Notes: generated by a model not told the origin, from the sequence alone. 21,516 bases of DNA from Xenoacremonium recifei (GCA_012184525.1 WOFQ01000156.1:1-21516); one strand, 5' to 3'; shown: positions 1 to 9,995, counted from the stretch's first letter. Made by a program: numbers and translations.

Positions 1-71
1 GGACTAAAACTAAGAAATCTTAGTCCGGACTGGACTAAAACTAAAGACTAAGGAATAATTTCACAGCCCTG
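1..71. mobile_element. Right end of a hAT-type MITE, cut by the window edge
   Basis: The segment ends in CACAGCCCTG at 62-71, preceded by AGGAATAATTT. This is the same right terminus seen on the complete MITEs at 1311-1727, 13072-13490 and 17478-17813. Repeated ACTAAG/CTTAGT motifs (for example ttagtccggact) fill the subterminal part, as in the 11300-11773 copy. The bases after it, gtagtaag at 72-79, would be the right target-site duplication; the left copy lies outside the window. The element has no coding capacity and would be moved by a transposase supplied in trans. It sits inside repeat R, which resumes at 72. Confidence 0.75.
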
Positions 72-290
72 GTAGTAAGTATAATAAATATAGTGGAAGC
101 AATAGATGTATTAAAATTATTGATTTTTATTAGCTAGGTTAGATATATAGGGCCTATATATATTTATTTTGTCGGCTGTTTTTCCTAAGTCCAGTATAAA
201 TAGGTGTGTATATGATTTATAGCTGTGTGTGTAATATTGGACCCCCTCCCCTTAAAGGTGGTATGTTATTAACTTATCTGTAGACTGTAT
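72..290 (+). repeat. Repeat family R, copy R1 (partial)
   Basis: The stretch with atagtggaagcaatag, followed by attgattttt..agctaggttagatatatagggcc, recurs with changes at about 1737-1802, 12318-12410, 12860-12985 (inverted), 13575-13760 and 17814 onward. The later gctgtgtgtgta and the C-rich block near 240-250 also match the 17814-18330 copy, so R1 is a shortened relative. No reading frame is visible. The family could be a solo LTR, a MITE-like TIR element or part of a larger transposon; I could not define its ends. Confidence 0.55.
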
Positions 291-1195
291 ATATTATTTG
301 CAGTAAAAATAGACTTTAGTCTGGAATATATATATATATTCTTGAATATCCTAGCTGGATAAAGGGTAATAAAAGATATAAGAGAGTAATTATAGGATAT
401 TATACTTAATTATATTCTTAACTAAAAAAAAACTACTCTTAAAGTTTATGGGGGGGTTTGAGCTTAGAATTTCAGGATGTTACTGTTTTCAGATTTTTAT
501 ACTTTTTTGGGCGGTATTTCGGATTTCCTGCTGACTGATGTGGATGAGTTAGAGCTTGATTAAAGGGTTATCTTAGATATAGTATGGAGTCAGCTTTAAG
601 GCTATAGAGCTCTAGTAGGCCTTAAAAAACTTACCCCTAATATATTAGAAGGATATATTATACTGCTTTTTTTTATATTATATATAGTATAACTTATATA
701 TATTATATTTTTAGGAAAATGTATTATAACTGATTAATGGCTAAGTTTATTTAGTTAAAGCCTTTAAAGTTAAGATTATGTTTCTGATATTATATCTTTG
801 AAGAAGAGAAGTAAGTAGTAATTATTCTTTATAAAATGTTTACAGTATTTAAGCTATATAATAATCTTAATATATAATATGACTTTCTTAAAACTTATTA
901 ATTTCGATATAAATTTATAAGAATACTTATATATTTTACAGAAAAGATATAAGGGTTAAGATAAACTACTTTAATTCTACTATAGAAAAGTTATATCTTT
1001 AGGATAGTATGTTTTTGCTATTAAGATATTATATATATAAAATATTATATTAATATAATATAATATAACTTACCCAGTATTATTATTACTTATATATCTT
1101 ATTACCTTTTAGCTAATAATATTATAAGGTTATAGAACTATATTATATTAATTATTCTATTTTATAATAACTTATTACTGCCTCTATAGTATAAT
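291..1195. other. AT-rich stretch, no gene seen
   Basis: All frames are broken by frequent stops, and CA/CG are scarce, as expected of RIP-damaged repeat DNA. I see no transposase, reverse transcriptase or host domain. A short G run (about 449-457) and many TA runs are the only other features. Confidence 0.6.
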
Positions 1196-1302
1196 TAGGG
1201 ATGTGAAATTAATCCTTAGTATTTAGTATTCATATTAGCATACTAAAACTAACTAGTATTCTTTTATAAAAAGGAAATATTAAAATATTTTTAGTATTCC
1301 TA
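1196..1302. mobile_element. Truncated left end of an older hAT-type MITE
   Basis: AGGGATGTGAAATTAATCC followed by ttagtatttagtatt matches the left terminus of the element at 1932 (CAGGGCTATGAAATTATTCC), including the following aaaggaaatactaaaat stretch. It is interrupted at 1303-1310 by the target-site duplication of the MITE at 1311-1727. The rest of the element is not recognisable after 1735, so it is a fragment. Confidence 0.6.
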
Positions 1303-1735
1303 GTATTTATTAGGGCTATGATTTTAGTGTTTTTAGTCCAGTATATACCCAGAAAAATACTAATTAGTCTTAGTCTGACTAATACTAATATTAATACTAA
1401 AAAAGAACTAATTAATATTTTATATAAAATATGGCCTTAGAATATATATATATAATTAAGATCTATATTAAAAGAGTATAATATATATAATATAATTAAG
1501 CTTCATAATAAGGAAATAATATATATATAAAATATATTAAAAATACTAAAAATTCTTAATATTAGTAATAGTGTTTTTAGTATTTTTAGTTAGTAAAATA
1601 ATACTAAGAATTCTTAGTTTAGTATTAATATTAATATTTTAGTATTTTCCTCCTATATAATAATACTAATTAGTCTTAATACGACTAATATTAATACTAA
1701 ATACTAAGGAATAATTTCATAGCCCTGGTATTTAT
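1303..1735. mobile_element. Complete 417-bp hAT-type MITE with 8-bp TSD
   Basis: The element spans 1311-1727, from TAGGGCTATGATTTTAGTG to AAGGAATAATTTCATAGCCCTG. Perfect 8-bp direct repeats GTATTTAT flank it at 1303-1310 and 1728-1735, the target-site duplication length of hAT transposons. The two ends are asymmetric: the left continues with ATTTTAGT, the right (read inward) with AAATTATTCCTTAGT. Subterminal taattagtcttagtctgactaa motifs are probable transposase-binding repeats. There is no coding capacity. It is nested in the older MITE fragment starting at 1196. Confidence 0.85.
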
Positions 1736-1736
1736 A

Positions 1737-1802
1737 TATATATTTATAGAAAGTAGGTAATAAGTGTAGTAAATATAATAGGAATAATAGGTGTATGATA
1801 TA
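1737..1802 (+). repeat. Repeat family R, copy R2 (short fragment)
   Basis: The sequence agtaggtaataagtg..agtaaatataa..ataataggtgta matches the left part of R (compare 12310-12360 and 17450-17840). It stops where the hAT-type end at about 1803 begins, so R2 is truncated or interrupted there. Confidence 0.5.
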
Positions 1803-1931
1803 TAGGGTTATATTTTAGTTATAACTAAATTAGTCAAAAGTGAGTTAATTTAAGGTCAGATTTGACTAATGACTAAATTAGTCAAGTTATAATAAATAGT
1901 ATTTTATAAGCTTAGCTTTATATATTCCAGT
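1803..1931. mobile_element. Left end of a TAGTCA-type hAT element, interrupted
   Basis: agggttatattttagttat..actaaattagtcaa aligns with the left end of the complete element at 9613-10574, and the following agtattttataagcttagc..tatattccagt is nearly identical to 9709-9740. At 1932 this match stops and a different MITE end (CAGGGCTATGAAATT) begins, so the copy was interrupted by that insertion. Its right half was not found. Confidence 0.65.
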
Positions 1932-2141
1932 CAGGGCTATGAAATTATTCCTTAATATTTAGTATTAGTATTATTCTATAGAAAGGAAATACTAAAATAC
2001 TAATATTAATACTAATATTAAACCCTTTAGTATTATTCCAGCTATAAAAATACTAAAGAATTTTAGTATTATTCTATTTATATAAATACTAAAGTTTTTA
2101 GTATTTAGGTTATTTAGATTTTTAGGGGTTTTTTTAGTATA
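1932..2141. mobile_element. hAT-type MITE, left portion only
   Basis: It begins with CAGGGCTATGAAATTATTCC at 1932 and continues with alternating tagtatt/aatacta motifs of the MITE family. No matching right terminus (CACAGCCCTG) is found before the 178-bp LTR-like unit at 2238, so it is truncated. It is inserted in the element that starts at 1803. Confidence 0.6.
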
Positions 2142-2179
<38 letters not shown>

Positions 2180-2237
2180 TATTATAAGGTTTAATTATAT
2201 ATATATATATATCCTTATATTATATTATATATAAAAA
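2142..2237. repeat. TA-dinucleotide-rich tract
   Basis: Two long (TA)n runs (about 2147-2175 and 2194-2211) separated by AT-rich sequence lie just left of the LTR-like unit. Confidence 0.8.
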
Positions 2238-2415
2238 TATAATAGGCTCGAGCTTTAGCTCGCGCCAGATATATCATATGCAGCCACACCGCACATAATA
2301 AATACTATATCAGGCCCGATACAGGCCTAATCTAGTAAAGCCCCTTTTCCTCCTTAAGTTTATATATTATAATTATAATACTTATTTACAGAAGTAATAA
2401 AGCCAGTCTATAATA
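2238..2415 (+). mobile_element. 178-bp LTR-like unit, RIP-damaged copy
   Basis: By eye this segment aligns end to end, without a gap, to the reverse complement of 5981-6158. Of the differences I counted, 39 are transitions, all of them G-to-A or C-to-T relative to the other copy, and 3 are transversions. That one-way pattern is the mark of RIP. The unmutated form has ends TGTAATGG..CCATAACA, resembling a short LTR (TG..CA). It sits where the 5' LTR of the following Gypsy element would be expected: the gag zinc knuckle comes about 1.06 kb later. However, no same-orientation partner was found after the polypurine tract near 7891, and the flanks (aaaaa / ttata) show no target duplication. It may therefore be an independent solo LTR. 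Confidence 0.7.
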
Positions 2416-2439
2416 TTATATAAACTTCCTTTAGCTAAA

Positions 2440-3600
2440 GAGACTTTAGCTAGTAATTAAATAGGCCTAGCCTGAGATAATATTAGAGTAACCTTTAAAT
2501 AAGATATTACTAGTTAGTAAAGGCCCTAAGATTATAATATAGATTTTATAGATACTCTAAAAGATATAAGCAGACTATGATACCCTTTATATAATAATTA
2601 TTATATATATACTGAATATAATTTAAGCTAAACTATTAATACTAAATATTAATTTAATATTACTATATAGTAATTAGGATAAAGAGATATTTAATAATAA
2701 GATAGATATTATATTATTAATTAAAATATTAATATTAATATTTATTATACTGGCTTCTTTATAATAAAAGCCCTTATTAATAAGTAACCTTTATAGTAAT
2801 AATTATATAATATTTACCTCTTAGAAAATATTAATAAAATATAAATTAGAAACAGACTATAACTTTATTAAAGGTAATAAAAATTAATAGATATTCCTAT
2901 AGTAGAAATTTATAATTAAGATTTAAGCTTAATTTATAATATTCTTTAAGATCAATATTATTTAGAAATATAAGTTTAAGAAGTTTTTTAGTTATTTAAT
3001 TATTATTATTAATACCTTTTATTAATAAGAAATTACTTAAATTAAACTTAATTACTTAGAATAAAGGCTTAAGAAAACTTTTATAAACTTCTTTATACAT
3101 TTTAAATAAAAACTTATTTTTATAGATAGGCTTATATAGGGAAATAAAATTAAATTAATTTAGTTCTATTATATACTCTTAAAGAAGATATATAATTACT
3201 ATATAGGCTATAATATATTATAAAGTAATTATTTATTAGTAATTAAATAATATTAAGCTATAATAGCTAATATTAAGTTATATTACTTATAAGAATATTA
3301 TTAGTCTAGATATAAAGGCAGGCTATTATTAATATTATACTAAATACAGGATAGTAATAATAATATTTATATAATCAGTATAAATATTATAGTAATATTA
3401 GTAATAAAAGGAAATTTATAGAGATAAGCTAGATAGGTTTTTAAGGAAATTATAAAGTAATAGTAATAGGATAGGTACTGCCTTTATTATAGTAAATATA
3501 GGTATATAATTACTAAATATAAATTTATATAGGTGCAGTAATTTAGCCTTTAATTAGTAATAAGACTAACTTTATATTCCCTAGCCCTAAATATAATTAA
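2440..3600 (+). pseudogene. gag: Gypsy gag relic with mutated zinc knuckle
   Basis: Gag is the structural nucleocapsid protein of LTR retrotransposons. The only clear motif is at 3479-3520. It reads C-L-Y-Y-S-K-Y-R-Y-I-I-T-K-Y, which fits the C-X2-C-X4-H-X4-C knuckle if the second Cys, the His and the last Cys have each become Tyr (TGT to TAT, CAT to TAT), exactly what RIP does. The rest of the region has too many stops to align by eye; its limits are set by the LTR-like unit on the left and the usual gag length. Confidence 0.6.
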
Positions 3601-3779
3601 CTTAGAAAAGTAAGATTTAAGAAATAATATATCCCTAAACTGAGTCTTAAATAGGAGCAGATAAGTCCAGTATACTAGTATAAGAGTCTTAGCTAGGAGG
3701 ATATTATAATAGATCTATAAGAGATACTGATAGAAATAAATAGAGCCTTATTCCTTATTTTAGTATTATTTAATTTAAT

Positions 3780-4080
3780 TATATTTATTAATATTTAGAT
3801 TAATTCTGGCTATAACTATTATAGGGCTATAAATAAGAAAATAGCTTAATATTTTAGATTTAAGCTAATTAAGTTATATTAATATTATAAGATATATATA
3901 GTAATTAGGAATAAGATATTAGAAGAACTAATAAGATATTATATTATCCAGTATATAGTCTAAGTAGCTATAAATATAGATAGTTAGCAGTCTATAATAT
4001 CTTTTTATATAATATTAAGTCTGATATAAAATATTATCTTAGGGATATTATAGTTAGAGTACTATTAAGTCTAGATTAAA
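3780..4080 (+). pseudogene. Gypsy aspartic protease relic
   Basis: In one frame, 3799-3810 reads I-N-S-G, matching the protease active site (I/L)-D-S-G with Asp changed to Asn. About 75 codons later, in the same frame, 4033-4065 reads IILGIL-stop-LEYY, matching the conserved ILGMPWL-type motif of retrotransposon proteases with Trp turned into a stop. The protease would process the polyprotein. Its frame differs from that of the downstream reverse transcriptase, through an indel or a natural frame change between about 4065 and 4320. Confidence 0.7.
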
Positions 4081-4309
4081 GCCAATTAGTATATACTATA
4101 AATTAATATAATAAGGAACTTCCTTATTAAGGAGTTATAATAATAACTAAGAGGACTATATATAAAGGTTATATTAGGCTTATTCTTTACTATAATAATA
4201 TATTAATATCAGAAATTAGGCTAAAAATACTATAAGTTTATATATAGTTAGTAGTTTATAGGAAATTATAAATATCTTATACCTCTAGATATATAAAGAT
4301 ATATAAAAT

Positions 4310-5130
4310 TTAGAGGAAGTAGAGTTACTGCCTAAGCTGGCAGACTATATTAACCTATTTAATAAAGATAAGGCTATAATTCTTCCTCTATATTAGAATA
4401 AGCTTAATTATTATATTTATTTATACTAATAACCTAATAAGTTTATTTTAGAGCTATTATAAAGATTACTCTATAATATACCTAAAGACTATCTATTAGA
4501 AGTTTAGTACTAAATAACAAAGCTTATAAATAAAGGTTAGATCTAAATTAGCTTATTTTTAGTAGCTATACGGGTTTTATTAGTATATAAATCAGGAAGT
4601 ATATAGTAATTCTATATAAATTACTATATATTAAATAAAATAATAGAATAAGACTGCTATTTATTATTCTTAATTTAAGAGATACTCTACTTACTCTTAG
4701 AGGTAAAGTAGTTTATAAAGCTAGATATATACTCAGCTTTCTATAGGATCTAGATTACTAAAAGAGATAAATATTTTATAGTATTCTAGACCTAATTTAG
4801 CTTTTTTAAATAATTAGTCTGCCTATTTAAATTAATAAATATATTTATAATATTCTAATACTATATTAATAATATACTGGGTAATATTTTAGGTAATTAT
4901 ATAATAATGTACTTAAATAATATGCTGGTCTATATTAGTAGATTATAATAGAAATATATATAATAAATATATATAATTTTAAGCAGATTATATATAGCTA
5001 GATTAAATTTAGACTTAAAAAAATATATATTTATAACTAATATAGTAAAATACCTAAAATATATTATTAAGGTAGGTATAGAGATCTAAGTTAACTTTAA
5101 AAAAAATAATTATTATATAAGAATAAGAAT
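4310..5130 (+). pseudogene. pol: Gypsy reverse transcriptase relic
   Basis: Several blocks of the retroviral-type polymerase are legible in a single frame. ELLPKLADYINLF at 4322 corresponds to the linker before the polymerase. VLLVYKSGS near 4570 corresponds to VLFVKKKDGS. KLDIYSAFYRI starts at 4718. The catalytic YLDD box reads Y-L-N-N at 4910-4921 within IMYLNNMLVYI. L-D-L-K-K and KYLKYII follow near 5010-5070. Both catalytic Asp residues are Asn, which would abolish activity. Trp and Gln positions are stops (for example after FIVF at about 4780). Confidence 0.85.
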
Positions 5131-5269
5131 CCCTAATATAGGTAAAAGGGATATATAATTTTATTAAGTTTACTAATTTTTATTATAAATTTATATTAGA
5201 CTTTATAAGAATTATTAAGCTATTAATATAATTTCTATATAAAAAGGTGCTATTTTAGTAAAAAATTAA

Positions 5270-5720
5270 AGAGGAATTAATATTTTAGAAGCTTAAATTA
5301 GTTTTTATTTTATATTTAATCCTGATATAATAAGACCCTAAATTAAAGATAATTATAAAAGTAAACTGCTTTAATATAATATTAGGAAGCTATTTTTTCT
5401 AGATTAAGAAGAATAATATAATATACCTAATTATATATTACTTAATATATTTAATATCTATATAACAGAATTATACTATCTATAATCAGGAATTATTTAT
5501 AATTATAATATATTTCTAAGTATAATTAGCAGAATAATATAATATAGCTAGACTATTTATAATACTAATAGATTATAAGAATTTAGAGTATTTTATATAG
5601 CTATAAGAGATATCTGAATAATAAGTATAATAGGCTGAGATACTCTCTCTTTTTATATTTAGATTTTAATACTAATCTAGCTCTTAGGTATAGAGGCTAG
5701 ATATACTTTTATAATAAGAA
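5270..5720 (+). pseudogene. Gypsy RNase H relic
   Basis: This follows the polymerase at the normal distance. ITELYYL at 5462-5482, in the same frame as the YLNN box, corresponds to the RNase H motif around AE-x-NY. Further on, a Asp-Tyr-x-Asn-Leu-like stretch (about 5570-5595, D-H-K-N-L in the family) and R/G-x-D-T-L near 5636 match the tail of the domain. The domain would remove the RNA template strand. It is broken by stops and ends shortly before the 178-bp insertion. Confidence 0.65.
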
Positions 5721-5975
5721 TAAGATAATTAAGATATTAAAGTAATATAAGCCTAAATTTTATAGGCAGTAAAAGTGAGTAGGCTAGATATAGAGCTAAT
5801 AAATAATATTATAGCTCTAATATTAAATCAGACTACTGAAAATAGGAATAAGGTCTAACTATTATATAAGGCTAGCCTGAATATAATATCAGTATTAAAT
5901 AATATGTTAGTCTTTAATAATTATTATTTCTATTTATTTTAGGATAAAATAATATAATAATATCTAGAATATATT

Positions 5976-6163
5976 ATATATGTTATGGACTGGCCTCGTT
6001 GCGTCTGCAGACGAGCGTCGCAATTGTAATACATAAACTTAAGGAGGAAAAGGGGCTCTACCAGATCGGGCCCGCATCGGGCCCGATATGGTACGCGTCA
6101 CGTGCGGCGCGGCCGCACGTGATATACCAGGCGCGAGCCAAAGCTCGAGCCCATTACAATATA
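5976..6163 (-). mobile_element. 178-bp GC-rich LTR-like unit (solo) with 5-bp TSD
   Basis: The unit is 5981-6158. It starts TGTTATGG and ends CCATTACA, imperfect 8-bp inverted ends of the TG..CA type. Flanking ATATA at 5976-5980 and 6159-6163 could be a 5-bp target duplication, although the surroundings are AT-rich. It lies in inverse orientation to its damaged twin at 2238-2415 and interrupts the Gypsy pol gene between RNase H and integrase. Unlike everything around it, it is rich in CpG and shows little RIP. It contains stacked palindromes: cgtctgcagacg at 6002-6013, the tandem atcgggcccg units at about 6065-6088, and a perfect 10-bp-arm hairpin with CACGTG ends at 6099-6121. It looks like a solo LTR inserted after the Gypsy copy was mutated, or one too short to be a RIP target. 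Confidence 0.75.
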
Positions 6164-6329
6164 CTAGAAAGCAGTTACTATAAGTATAAGGCAGTTCCTA
6201 ATAAAAGTATAAACTTATAAGTAAATTACTAATTATAATATTCTAATATATAGCTTATTATAATTTTAAAGGTAAACTTAATTCCTAAACTAGGAGCTAC
6301 TAATTATTATAATTATCTAGAGGGTTTAT

Positions 6330-7150
6330 AAGGCCTTAATAGTCTTTTATTCTGATAAAAGAAGAATATTTATTATTTTATAATAAGATTATTATTGAAA
6401 TAGTATATCCCAGGATATTATAAAATTTATTTAAACTGTTACTATTAGGGGATATATAAAAGCTATTAATACTAATAAGAATTATTAAAACTTATTCTTA
6501 TGTTAGATTAATATTAAATTTAGATCTTTTTAGATTTTATAATTAATCTATCAATAAAAAAGAAGAAGGATCTTTAATATCTAATAATAATTACTAACTG
6601 CCTCTTAAAATATATATAATTAGAGGCTATAATAAGTATAAGAGTTAAGACTTATATAAAGTAATTTAGGTATTATTAATAGCAGTTTTATAAATTCCCT
6701 TTATAAATAGTAATTAATTATAATTTAAATTAATTAAGCTAATTTTAAAATATACTATATAACCTTATTAAAATATAATAATTACTCTTAATTTTATATT
6801 ATCCCTAAATTAATAGTAATATAAAGTATATAAATTAAGAAATTTAGGCAGTTTTCTGAATAATTATCTCCTTTATATAATATAATTCAGTTTCTTATTT
6901 ATTAATATATTAATTATTATTAAATAGGTATAATTTAATTATTATTAATATAAGCTTATTCTTATTATATTATAGATATAACCTCTTTATAATCTAGTAA
7001 TTAGAGATTATATAAGGGAGCTAAATCTTATTAAAGGGGTATATAGCTATATTTTTAGAATATTTATATAAAAAAATAAATATAATTTAAGCAGTAACTA
7101 TTTTTACGTAATAGTATTAGAAAAAATTAATAAACTGCTTTTAATACCTA
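6330..7150 (+). pseudogene. Gypsy integrase relic
   Basis: D-F-I-I-N-L-S at 6533 matches the DFI-x-x-LPxS start of the integrase core. In the same frame, I-I-I-T-N-C-L-L-K-Y-I at about 6584-6616 matches IVxTDRLxKY-x with the first catalytic Asp changed to Asn at 6596-6598 and Arg to Cys. Further on, K-F-P-L-stop-I-V-I-N-Y near 6695-6725 matches GxPxxIVSDRG with the second Asp also Asn. The enzyme would insert element cDNA into the genome. It lies after the 178-bp insertion and before the chromodomain, in the normal Gypsy order. Confidence 0.75.
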
Positions 7151-7431
7151 ATTAAGAAGTTTTGGGTTAGGGATTAAATATAATTTAACTTATAATATAT
7201 TAAAATAAACTGCCCTAATAAGAAGCTAAATTAAATAGCAGTAAAATATATTATTATAGCTATATTAATATTATTAATAATTGTATTTAATATTTTAAAG
7301 GATTTTATAAAATATTTTATATTAATTTAGTAAAAAGGGCTATAAATAATTTATTATTAAGCTAGATAATTTCAGATTTTAGGCTAAGCCTGATTTTAAT
7401 TTTATTTAATAAAGATAATATTTTATATAAA

Positions 7432-7570
7432 GAATATAAAATTAAGGCTATTTTTAATATTAAAAATATATATAAAAAAGAGAGATATTATAATATATTT
7501 ATAAAATAAAAAGGTTATAACTATCTCTCTTAGGAATTATTAAAAGAATTTAAAGATATAGTAATATAAG
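7432..7570 (+). pseudogene. Chromodomain relic at the integrase C terminus
   Basis: One frame reads EYKIKAIFNI at 7432, then ERYYNIFIK-stop-KGYNYLS-stop-EL. This fits the chromodomain pattern EYEVEAIL..YLVKWKGY..xTWEP, with both Trp codons turned into stops. Chromodomains of chromovirus integrases are known to steer insertion toward heterochromatin by binding methylated histone H3. This motif is the basis for calling the element a chromovirus. Confidence 0.8.
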
Positions 7571-7890
7571 TAAATTTTTAAAGAAATAATAGGGATATAA
7601 GAAATAGCTTATTTATTTTAGGCTATAACTAAAATAATAAGTAATTCTTTCTATTTATAATAAAATTAAAAATAGCTTAATACTAATATAAATATAGCTT
7701 AGATACTACTTTTACCTTTTTTACCTGAATTATTTTTTTTTTTTAAGTATCCTTAAAGATATTATCTAGATTAATATTATTTTTATTCTGGAATATATAA
7801 AATTAGTATAAAAAGCTAGACTAAGGTAAATTAAGTACTAATAGCTAATTATTAAATTAGCAGTAATATAAGAGATATATAATTATATTT

Positions 7891-7901
7891 AGGGGGGAGG
7901 A
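7891..7901 (+). other. Polypurine tract of the Gypsy element
   Basis: AGGGGGGAGGA follows the pol relic by about 320 bases. In LTR retrotransposons such a tract primes plus-strand DNA synthesis and lies next to the 3' LTR. The sequence after it (actaaagagggatag) does not match the 178-bp unit, so the element's own LTR may be a different, unpaired sequence. Confidence 0.55.
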
Positions 7902-9612
7902 CTAAAGAGGGATAGTTAATTATAGTTAATAGTGCTAATTTATCATAATATTAGCTAGTAATTAGATATCTAGTCTAATTATAGTATTAGTTATTATTAT
8001 TATAGTAGGTATTTTAGCTATAAACCTTAGTAATATAGGCACTATATATATTTACTAGCTATATAATAATATAATAACTAGCTATAACTTATTAGTATAT
8101 CTGGCCTATAATAGCAGGGAGATTATTAGAGGTAAGCTAACTGAAATCTATATTAATACTGAGAAAGGGCTAGAAGGGCAAAATAGGAGAGAAAATAAGG
8201 ACTAAAGCAGTATTAGTAACGAAGGTATATATTAGTATTATAGGGGAAGAAGAGAATAAATTAGCAGGTAAGGACAGTATAGTATAAGCAGACTATATAG
8301 GAGTAGGTAATAGAATAGTGCCTTATAGGTATATAAGTACTGCTTCTTAAAATATAAAAAGTTAGGGGTAAATTATATATTTTTACTAGCTTAATTAGTA
8401 ATTTTAATAATATAAAGGGAGAAAATAATATATTATTAATTCTAAAATTATGTTAATTAATAAAAAATATAATATAGGGCTAAATTAGCAGTAAGAATAT
8501 ATATATTTTATTTATATTTTTTTCTATTAATATAAGCCTAATAGGCCTGCTTTATACCTAGGGTATAATTAAGCTTGCTTAAGGTAAGGAATATCTAGAT
8601 ATAGGTTTTATAGATCTTATTTTTATCTTTTAGGAGGATATTTTTATTATTTAAATTACTTTTTATAAGAAAACTGCTAAAAGTGTAGCGCTAAAGTATA
8701 AAAGGGGAGGAATAAGAGTATTTAAGGTCTTTATAAGAATAATATAAATTACTATTACCTGAACTAATAGCAGTAGAGCTATAGATATAATTAATAGTAA
8801 CTATAGTAATTATATAATATAGGGCTCTGCAGAAAGTCAGTATCTGCTATAGCTATATAGTAATAGGGGCAGGGGAGTATTTTCTTACTGAATAACAGGA
8901 AAAGGGAAAAAATAATAGGGATATAATATATCCTGAAAGGAAATGATTAGAAGAAAATTAGATTAATTTAATATAAAGTATTATTAAATATTTATATTTA
9001 GAATATAAAATAATACTGAGGTAAGACTAAAGAGTTAAGAATATAAGAAATTAGTAATTATTAGAAAATATATAAATAATACTAAAATAGTATTAATTAA
9101 TATAAGTAGGGATATATAAAAAGGGGGTAAGGCAGGTATAATAATTTATAAGAGGGTATAATAAAGATATAAGAGGAGAAAGAAGGAAGGATTAGTATAA
9201 TAAGTAGAGGTTTATTTAAGGACCTGCTATATATAACTGATTAGAGAATACTAATTTAGTATTCTCAGAATATATTTATATTCAGTAAAGCAGACTCCCT
9301 TATATAGAGTATATATTTTTCCTGTTCAGGAAAGGTGCAGGAGCATGGACCAGTTATAAAGGAATTATAAAACTATTTTATCCTAAGAGTATAATATATT
9401 ACTAATTAGACCAGACAGGCCAGTATATAAGCCTATATAGTACTATATACTATAACCAGACCTAAATAGGATAATATAGAGTAATAACCTTTAATTATAA
9501 GTTATACTATTAAAACAGCATTATATATTATTAGGATAATCTATATAATTAAACTTATACTTATAAATTCTAACCCCTTTTAGCTAATTTATATCTTACT
9601 CTATATTATATA
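7902..9612. other. No gene seen; possible Gypsy 3' LTR or flanking relic
   Basis: All frames are stop-rich. The + strand is purine-rich (for example 8150-8290 and 9110-9200), typical of damaged retrotransposon sequence. The palindrome gagaatactaatttagtattctc lies at about 9243-9267. The block 9480-9600 looks like the tail of an LTR, but I found no second copy in the window. No host gene could be recognised. Confidence 0.5.
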
Positions 9613-9734
9613 CATGGTTGTGATTTTAGTCATGACTAAATTCATGACTAAAATTTAGTCAGACTAATTTAGTCAAAATTGAATTATTTAGTCAAGTTAT
9701 AATATATAGTATTTTATAAGCTTAGCTTTATATA

Positions 9735-9874
9735 TTCCAGTATATATAGATAAATATATATATTCCAGTATATATAGATAAATATATATATTCCAGTATA
9801 TATAGATAAATATATATATTCTAGTGTTTATAGATAAATATATATATTCTAGTATATATATATTTCTTAATATA
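9735..9874. repeat. 28-bp tandem repeat, about 4.5-5 copies
   Basis: Units start with ttccag or ttctag at 9735, 9763, 9791, 9819 and 9847, each followed by tatatatagataaatatata or a variant. The spacing is exactly 28 bases. It lies in the left half of the hAT-type element. The truncated relative at 1803-1931 stops at its first unit, because another element is inserted there. Confidence 0.9.
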
Positions 9875-9995
9875 TTTAATAAAATATATATAATTAAATT
9901 ATATATTTTATAATAAATTATAGATATAAGTTAATAATAAATATTAGAGACTATTCGAATATTTATACCTTTAAAACCTAGTCTAAATAACACCG

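Larger units (their letters stand above)
2416..7901 (+). mobile_element. Ty3/Gypsy chromovirus relic (gag-pol), RIP-degraded
   Basis: Despite dense stops, the + strand shows conserved Gypsy motifs in canonical order: a CCHC zinc knuckle (3479-3520), aspartic protease (3802-4062), reverse transcriptase (about 4310-5130), RNase H (about 5270-5720), integrase (about 6330-7150), chromodomain (7432-7570) and a polypurine tract AGGGGGGAGGA at 7891-7901. A chromodomain after the integrase places it with fungal chromoviruses such as MAGGY-type elements. The 178-bp unit at 5981-6158 interrupts it. Catalytic Asp codons have become Asn and many Trp/Gln codons are stops, so it cannot be active. A matching LTR pair was not identified. 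Confidence 0.85.

Noticed and set aside
2238..6158. A single DNA transposon with 178-bp terminal inverted repeats
   Set aside because: The interior is Gypsy gag-pol, and pol continues past 6158 into integrase and chromodomain. The right copy has its own 5-bp flanking repeat, so it is a nested insertion.
5999..6220. Open frame of 73 codons
   Set aside because: It begins inside the 178-bp LTR-like unit and runs across its right boundary into the Gypsy relic. It is open because the unit is GC-rich and has no protein-like features.
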